DNA of 8,209 nt, from positions 1 to 8,209 of the forward strand of contig JANNRW010000066.1 in NCBI GenBank assembly GCA_031401815.1, given 5' to 3'. Below are positions 4,634-8,209 of this stretch, one piece after another. Origin of the DNA: JANNRW01 sp031401815 (lineage in GTDB: Bacteria; Desulfobacterota; Desulfuromonadia; Geobacterales; DSM-12255). How positions within the stretch are numbered: the first letter of the stretch is position 1; each line of letters opens with the position of its first letter. Below the pieces are notes generated by a model, which worked only from the letters and a program-made list of their open reading frames with translations, did no database searches and had not been told where the DNA came from. The position numbers were made by a program, and so were the translations under genes.

Positions 4634-5908
4634 TTAATGGACTGAACAGGATATGCAGGGGTCGTAGGCGCGCACCAGCATGGAGCAGAGTAGTTCAAGC
4701 TGCTTATCGGTCATTCCTTCGATTGCATACTGAGTTGCAAGTGCAGGCAGATCCAGGTGGATGTTGGCATTGTTCTGAGTGGTCGGAATAATGCAATTGG
4801 CGCGCACCACATAACCTTCCCGATCGTACTCATAATAATGGTAGAGAATACCGCGCGGCACTTCGACTGCCCCCACCCCCTCTCCGGCACGCGGTCTGAC
4901 CGGAACCATTGTTTCGGTCTGGCCCTCCTCCAGCAACTCGTCCAGGAGGCGGATGGCCTCATGGGTTACGTGGACGCACTCCACCAACTGGGCGACACTG
5001 TTCATGAACGGGTTGTGGCAGATCGGCGCCAGGCCTAACTCGGCGGCAGTTGCGGCGGCAGCCGGGTGGAGCAGTCTGAAATTGTTGTTACAGCGGGCAA
5101 GCGCTCCGACGGCGAATGAGGGACGGGAGAGTCTGCACCACTTGGAGGTGTTGTGCGCGTCAACGTATTCGTTAGTCATTTTCAGGTAATCATTTTCGGG
5201 AGATTCTACGCCGTCACTGGAGATCATGCTGCCACCGATCCAGGGATATGCAGACTCACCCTTGAGTGAAACAAATTCGGTTTCCCGAACGAATGCCGGG
5301 AGCGTAAAGCTGCTGAACAGCCGGCAGGCGGCAGCGACATCCTCCAGCGACCGCTGGAGGTCATCACGCAGGGAGAGCAGCTTCTCACGGGGAGGCGTGA
5401 CTGAAACACCCCCCACCTGCAGACATACCGGATGGACGGCGCGGCCGGCAATCGTATCGCAGAGTCGATTGGCCACTCCTTTGAGCCGCCGTGCCAGATG
5501 GGCCATCTCCGGGTTTGATTCAAGCAGGGGTATGATACCGGGCTGGCCGACAAAATCGGGAGCGACCAGGAAAAAAAGATGCAGCCAGTGACTCTGGAGG
5601 GTCTCGCCATGCTTGGCCAGCAGGCGCAGCTTTTGAGCCGCAGGCGTGATGGTCACGCCAAAGACCTTTTCAGTAGCCCGCAGCGTGGCAAGACAGTGGC
5701 CGATGGAACAGATGCCGCAGATCCGCGCGGCCAGGATGCCTGCGGCAGTGTAATGTTTCCCTTTCAGCATGGCTTCGAAAAAGCGGGGTGTTTCGACCAC
5801 ATCCCAGGCTGCCTCACGGACGATGCCGCCCGCAATTTTCAGGCGGATATTGCCATGCCCTTCGACCCGGGTCAGGTGGTGCACATTCACATTCAGGTCG
5901 ATTTTCAT
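4634..5908 (-). CDS. hydA: [NiFe] hydrogenase alpha (large, catalytic) subunit, sulfhydrogenase/group 3b type
   Basis: This 424-residue cytoplasmic subunit binds the NiFe(CN)2CO centre and oxidises or evolves H2, passing electrons to the delta subunit. The start is ATG at 5908, overlapping the delta stop as ATGA. A much longer upstream reading in this frame is only a shadow of the delta gene. Visible signatures are LTRVEGHGN at 12-20, the first metal motif RICGICSIGH (Cys64, Cys67, His71) and the second metal motif DPCISCSVH (Cys418, Cys421, His424). All four nickel-ligating cysteines are present. The length fits the roughly 425-residue alpha subunit of archaeal-type soluble hydrogenases. The protein ends exactly at His424: the TAA follows at once, so the cleavable C-terminal extension seen in most large subunits is absent, and no maturation-protease gene lies directly downstream. 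A hydrogenase that assembles without proteolysis is the simplest reading. Confidence 0.95.
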   Translation of the reverse strand: MKIDLNVNVHHLTRVEGHGNIRLKIAGGIVREAAWDVVETPRFFEAMLKGKHYTAAGILAARICGICSIGHCLATLRATEKVFGVTITPAAQKLRLLAKHGETLQSHWLHLFFLVAPDFVGQPGIIPLLESNPEMAHLARRLKGVANRLCDTIAGRAVHPVCLQVGGVSVTPPREKLLSLRDDLQRSLEDVAAACRLFSSFTLPAFVRETEFVSLKGESAYPWIGGSMISSDGVESPENDYLKMTNEYVDAHNTSKWCRLSRPSFAVGALARCNNNFRLLHPAAAATAAELGLAPICHNPFMNSVAQLVECVHVTHEAIRLLDELLEEGQTETMVPVRPRAGEGVGAVEVPRGILYHYYEYDREGYVVRANCIIPTTQNNANIHLDLPALATQYAIEGMTDKQLELLCSMLVRAYDPCISCSVH

Positions 5909-6657
5909 TGTACCCCCGCAAACGCTCCGAAAAAATTCAGTCGCTCGCTGATTTCCCGTTCGCTGAAACCCCGGGAACGGGCCAGCTCGAAAAATTCCGC
6001 ATAGTTCGGGTCCGCGGACTGCCCCCGGCAACCCCAGCACCCCAGGCCGCCGGCCGGGCAGGGCGCATCGCAGCCACCCATGGTGATCGGACCAAGGCAG
6101 AGCCCCCCTTTCTCGAACAGGCAGACCGTGTAGTGCTGCTTGCACTCCAGGCAGACCGGGTAGGCCGGGAACGAATAGGGGATGTCACAGATCAGGTGCT
6201 GAAAGATCCGCTCCACTTCGGGCTTGGATACCGGGCAGCCGGGTATCTCCAGATCTACGGACACAACATCTTTGACCGGGCGAACCGGCAGGGTCTCCTT
6301 CGGCTGGTCACCGTACACTTCGCGATTCATTTCCACAGGGTCGCAGGCGTTCTTCAGCATGTTGACCCCGCCGTGACAGGCGCAGCAGCCTAGCGCCACC
6401 AGCACTTTGGCTTTGGCGCGGATGGCGAGCAGCCGCTCCACTTCGTCGGCGCGGGAGATCGCTCCTTCGATAAGGGCAATATCGTACTCCTCTTCGGCAA
6501 CGGACGATATCTCGCGAAAGTTGACGATCTCGATGGCGGAGAGGAAATCGGCAAGCGTCTCCTCTTTGTTGGCCAGCTGCAACTGGCACCCTTCACAGCC
6601 GGTAAAGTCGAAAACAGCGACCCGCGGCCGTTTGGGCTCGATTCCCAGGTATTTCAT
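5905..6657 (-). CDS. hydD: [NiFe] hydrogenase delta (small) subunit
   Basis: This 250-residue electron-transfer subunit forms the hydrogenase core with the alpha subunit. There is no twin-arginine signal, consistent with a cytoplasmic enzyme. The N-terminal flavodoxin-like part carries the proximal [4Fe-4S] ligands: FTGCEGCQ (Cys21, Cys24), ALGCCACHGG (Cys91 or a neighbour) and IPGCP (Cys141). The C-terminal third has eight further cysteines (169, 172, 179, 187, 196, 200, 207, 210) in YPVCLECK, GLCLGP, GGCDAPCP and GCWGCRG. These suit two more [4Fe-4S] clusters, giving three in total as in group 3b delta subunits. The start ATG at 6657 has GGAG about 7 nt upstream and lies 22 nt after the gamma stop. 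The end overlaps the alpha start by 4 nt. Close alternatives are MvhG or HoxY-like small subunits, but the gene order and partners favour the sulfhydrogenase type. Confidence 0.94.
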   Translation of the reverse strand: MKYLGIEPKRPRVAVFDFTGCEGCQLQLANKEETLADFLSAIEIVNFREISSVAEEEYDIALIEGAISRADEVERLLAIRAKAKVLVALGCCACHGGVNMLKNACDPVEMNREVYGDQPKETLPVRPVKDVVSVDLEIPGCPVSKPEVERIFQHLICDIPYSFPAYPVCLECKQHYTVCLFEKGGLCLGPITMGGCDAPCPAGGLGCWGCRGQSADPNYAEFFELARSRGFSEREISERLNFFGAFAGVQ

Positions 6658-6679
6658 CGTCTTGCTCCGTACTTCGCCA

Positions 6680-7588
6680 TCAGATCGCTTCCTTGAGATT
6701 CATCACGGTCCAGAAGTCGAACACCGGCCCCTCCATGCAGACGTAGGTCGAGCCCACGTTGCAGCGACAGCATTTGCCCATGCCGCAGTGCATGCGGCGC
6801 TCCAGTGAGACGAACATCCGGTCCCGGGGCACCCCCATCGCTCCCAGCGTACTGCAGACCGCCTTGAACATAACCGGCGGACCACAGACAATTGCATAGG
6901 TGTCATCCGGCACCACCGCAGTCTTTTCCAGCAGACCGGTAACTAGGCCAACCGAACCGTGCCATTCGTTATCCGGCTCCATGAGGGTGATGGCGAGATT
7001 GACCCCGTCAACCCGTCGCCACTGTTCGTACTGGTAGTCGAAAAGGAGCTGACTGCGATCTTTCGTCCCGTAAAGGATGTGGACATCCTTGAAGTCGGCG
7101 CGGTTTTCAGTGGCATAGATTACTGCCGACCTAAGCGATGCCAGCCCCAGCCCTCCAGCGACAAGAAGCAGGTTGTGCCCCTTCATCTTCTCCAGCGGGA
7201 AATAGGTGCCGAACGGGCCACGGATACCGACGTGGGCGCCCAGTCCGGCTCGGTGCAGCATGGTGGTCACCGCCCCTGCCTTGCGGATGCAGAGTTCAAT
7301 AAACCCTTTCTGCGAATTGGACCCGGCAATAGAGATCGGCACCTCGCCGAACCCCGGCACCTCAACCATCACGAACTGTCCGGGGAGAAAGGCAAACCGC
7401 TCCCGTTCCACCTCATCGCTGATGCGAATATGGAAGAGCTTCTCCATATCGGTCAGGCGGCTTACGCTAACGATCTCAGCCTTGAAAACCTTGTCCACAT
7501 GTTTCAGATCGCTTTTTTGGTTGAAATCCAGGGGTCGCCGCATCTCTTCTTCGCGGTCGATTTTGTATGGCTGCAGGAGCGTTGTCAT
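6680..7588 (-). CDS. hydG: Hydrogenase gamma subunit, FAD/NAD(P)H-binding oxidoreductase
   Basis: This 302-residue flavoprotein of the ferredoxin-NADP reductase fold exchanges electrons between NAD(P)(H) and the FeS chain of the hydrogenase. The start ATG at 7588 overlaps the beta-subunit stop (ATGA). A longer in-frame reading to 7681 only duplicates the beta-subunit end and is rejected. The FAD barrel covers about residues 32-130 (FLPGQFVMVEVPG, PISIAGS, GIRGPFGTYFP). The nucleotide domain follows, with LLLVAGGLGLASLRSAV at about 140-156, ILYGTKDRSQLLF and the CGPPVM motif at 235-240. The C-terminus has Cys268, Cys273, Cys276 and Cys284 (C-x4-C-x2-C-x7-C), the [2Fe-2S] site of this family (compare DHOD electron-transfer subunit PyrK and the sulfhydrogenase gamma subunit). 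The sequence alone does not settle NADH against NADPH. This is not HydG, the radical-SAM maturase of [FeFe] hydrogenase, which shares the name. Confidence 0.94.
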   Translation of the reverse strand: MTTLLQPYKIDREEEMRRPLDFNQKSDLKHVDKVFKAEIVSVSRLTDMEKLFHIRISDEVERERFAFLPGQFVMVEVPGFGEVPISIAGSNSQKGFIELCIRKAGAVTTMLHRAGLGAHVGIRGPFGTYFPLEKMKGHNLLLVAGGLGLASLRSAVIYATENRADFKDVHILYGTKDRSQLLFDYQYEQWRRVDGVNLAITLMEPDNEWHGSVGLVTGLLEKTAVVPDDTYAIVCGPPVMFKAVCSTLGAMGVPRDRMFVSLERRMHCGMGKCCRCNVGSTYVCMEGPVFDFWTVMNLKEAI

Positions 7589-8209
7589 GTCAGCGTCTCC
7601 TCTTCCAGCAGATCGCGGATAACGTCCGGCGGATTGATCCCCCCCAGGCAAACCCGGCTGCAGCGACCGCAGCCGACACATTTAGGCTCGTCATACTCTT
7701 CGACAAAACCGCGGTGTTGGTGATAGTATCGGTATTTGAGACGAGTCTCCCGCTTGGGCCTGAAGTTATGCCCTCCGGCCACCTCGGCAAAGTCGACCAT
7801 GTTACAGGAATAGAGCTGTTTGACCTTGGCGCCGTGGGTAAAATCCATCGATACCAGTTCGCTGACGCCATAGCAGTAGCAGGTCGGGCAGGCCATGGCG
7901 CAGCTGCCACAGCTAAAGCACTTCGCTCCCCACTTGTCCCAGACAGGCGATTCAAATTCGATGTCCATCAGTTTCGGCAGCAATTTAACGTCCAGGTCAG
8001 GGCCGAATCCGGCGGAGATTTTTCTGCGAGCATCCAGGTAGTCGGCAGTATCCTTCTCGGTGACTTCGGCTATCGTCACCTTGTTGAGTGTCGTAAAACC
8101 CCTTTCGCTGCCGATGGCAACAAAGTAGCGGTCGCCCAGGTCGGTCAGAAACAGGTCGAACCCCCGCTCGACCGAGTCGGTCCCCAGCGACCTGCAGAAT
8201 GCGCCGCTG
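7585..8209 (-). CDS. hydB: Hydrogenase beta subunit, two [4Fe-4S] clusters (C-terminal part)
   Basis: This gene runs off the right edge. The frame stays open to position 8208, giving 207 residues of C-terminal sequence; the family is usually about 340-370 residues. An internal GTG at 8079 is not the start, because upstream in-frame sequence (DLFLTDLGDRYFVAIGSERG) is typical of the family. Two ferredoxin-like motifs are visible: CFSCGSCAMACP (C-x2-C-x2-C-x3-CP, fragment residues 97-107) and CVGCGRCSRVC (177-187). Further cysteines in PTCYCYGV and YSCNMVDF are also present. The subunit resembles anaerobic sulfite reductase subunit A, which accounts for the sulfhydrogenase name. It relays electrons between the gamma flavoprotein and the hydrogenase core. 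The end overlaps the gamma start by ATGA. Physiological sulfur or polysulfide reduction is possible for the family but cannot be judged from this sequence. Confidence 0.93.
   Translation of the reverse strand, partial: SGAFCRSLGTDSVERGFDLFLTDLGDRYFVAIGSERGFTTLNKVTIAEVTEKDTADYLDARRKISAGFGPDLDVKLLPKLMDIEFESPVWDKWGAKCFSCGSCAMACPTCYCYGVSELVSMDFTHGAKVKQLYSCNMVDFAEVAGGHNFRPKRETRLKYRYYHQHRGFVEEYDEPKCVGCGRCSRVCLGGINPPDVIRDLLEEETLT

Noticed and set aside
5909..6145. N-terminal extension of the hydrogenase alpha frame
   Set aside because: It overlaps the delta gene in another frame. The family N-terminus (MKIDLNVNVHHLTRVEGHGN) begins at 5908 with an ATGA junction.
5788..6393. Long plus-strand open frame (about 200 codons) over the hydrogenase delta and alpha genes
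   Set aside because: It is antisense to two genes with complete cofactor motifs, has arginine/proline-rich low-complexity sequence and no family signature; it is a GC-driven shadow.
6959..7723. Plus-strand open frame of about 254 codons over the gamma and beta genes
   Set aside because: It lies opposite two clearly coding genes and shows no domain or ribosome site; it is a shadow frame.

Overview
The window looks like chromosomal DNA of a Gram-negative, anaerobic or facultative bacterium. The evidence is an RND/TolC tripartite efflux system, which needs an outer membrane, next to a four-subunit cytoplasmic NAD(P)-linked [NiFe] hydrogenase of the sulfhydrogenase (group 3b) type. The overall style (moderate GC, metal efflux beside hydrogenase, a PIN/Phd toxin-antitoxin pair) would suit a Desulfuromonadota/Geobacter-like organism. 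That taxonomic guess is an inference and was not tested. All intact genes lie on the minus strand, so transcription runs from the right edge to the left.

Right part (about 4634-8209): a tightly packed hydrogenase operon in the order beta (hydB, cut by the right edge), gamma (hydG), delta (hydD), alpha (hydA). Two junctions are ATGA overlaps and the third has a 22-nt gap, so translation is probably coupled. Beta and gamma form the electron-transfer and NAD(P)H/FAD module. Delta carries three predicted FeS clusters, and alpha carries the NiFe site. The alpha subunit stops exactly at the histidine of its C-terminal DPCxxCxxH motif, so it has no propeptide for a maturation protease to remove.

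Middle part (about 3639-4633): a plus-strand remnant of a formamidopyrimidine-DNA glycosylase gene (only its C-terminal zinc finger is clear), then a Phd/YefM-type antitoxin and a PIN-domain VapC toxin with a 4-nt overlap. The antitoxin has a good promoter and an inverted repeat over the -10 box. This part looks like a boundary between the hydrogenase locus and an accessory metal-resistance block.

Left part (1-3554): a heavy-metal efflux operon behind a near-consensus promoter. It reads: small periplasmic Cys/His-rich protein (CzcI-like position and composition), TolC-family outer-membrane channel, periplasmic adaptor with an 11-histidine linker, and the start of an HME-RND (CzcA-like) pump cut by the left edge. 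Together these would export divalent or monovalent heavy metals across both membranes. A compact set of GGCTGAA repeats able to form a hairpin lies between the adaptor and pump genes. No RNA gene, insertion sequence, CRISPR array or convincing intrinsic terminator was seen.
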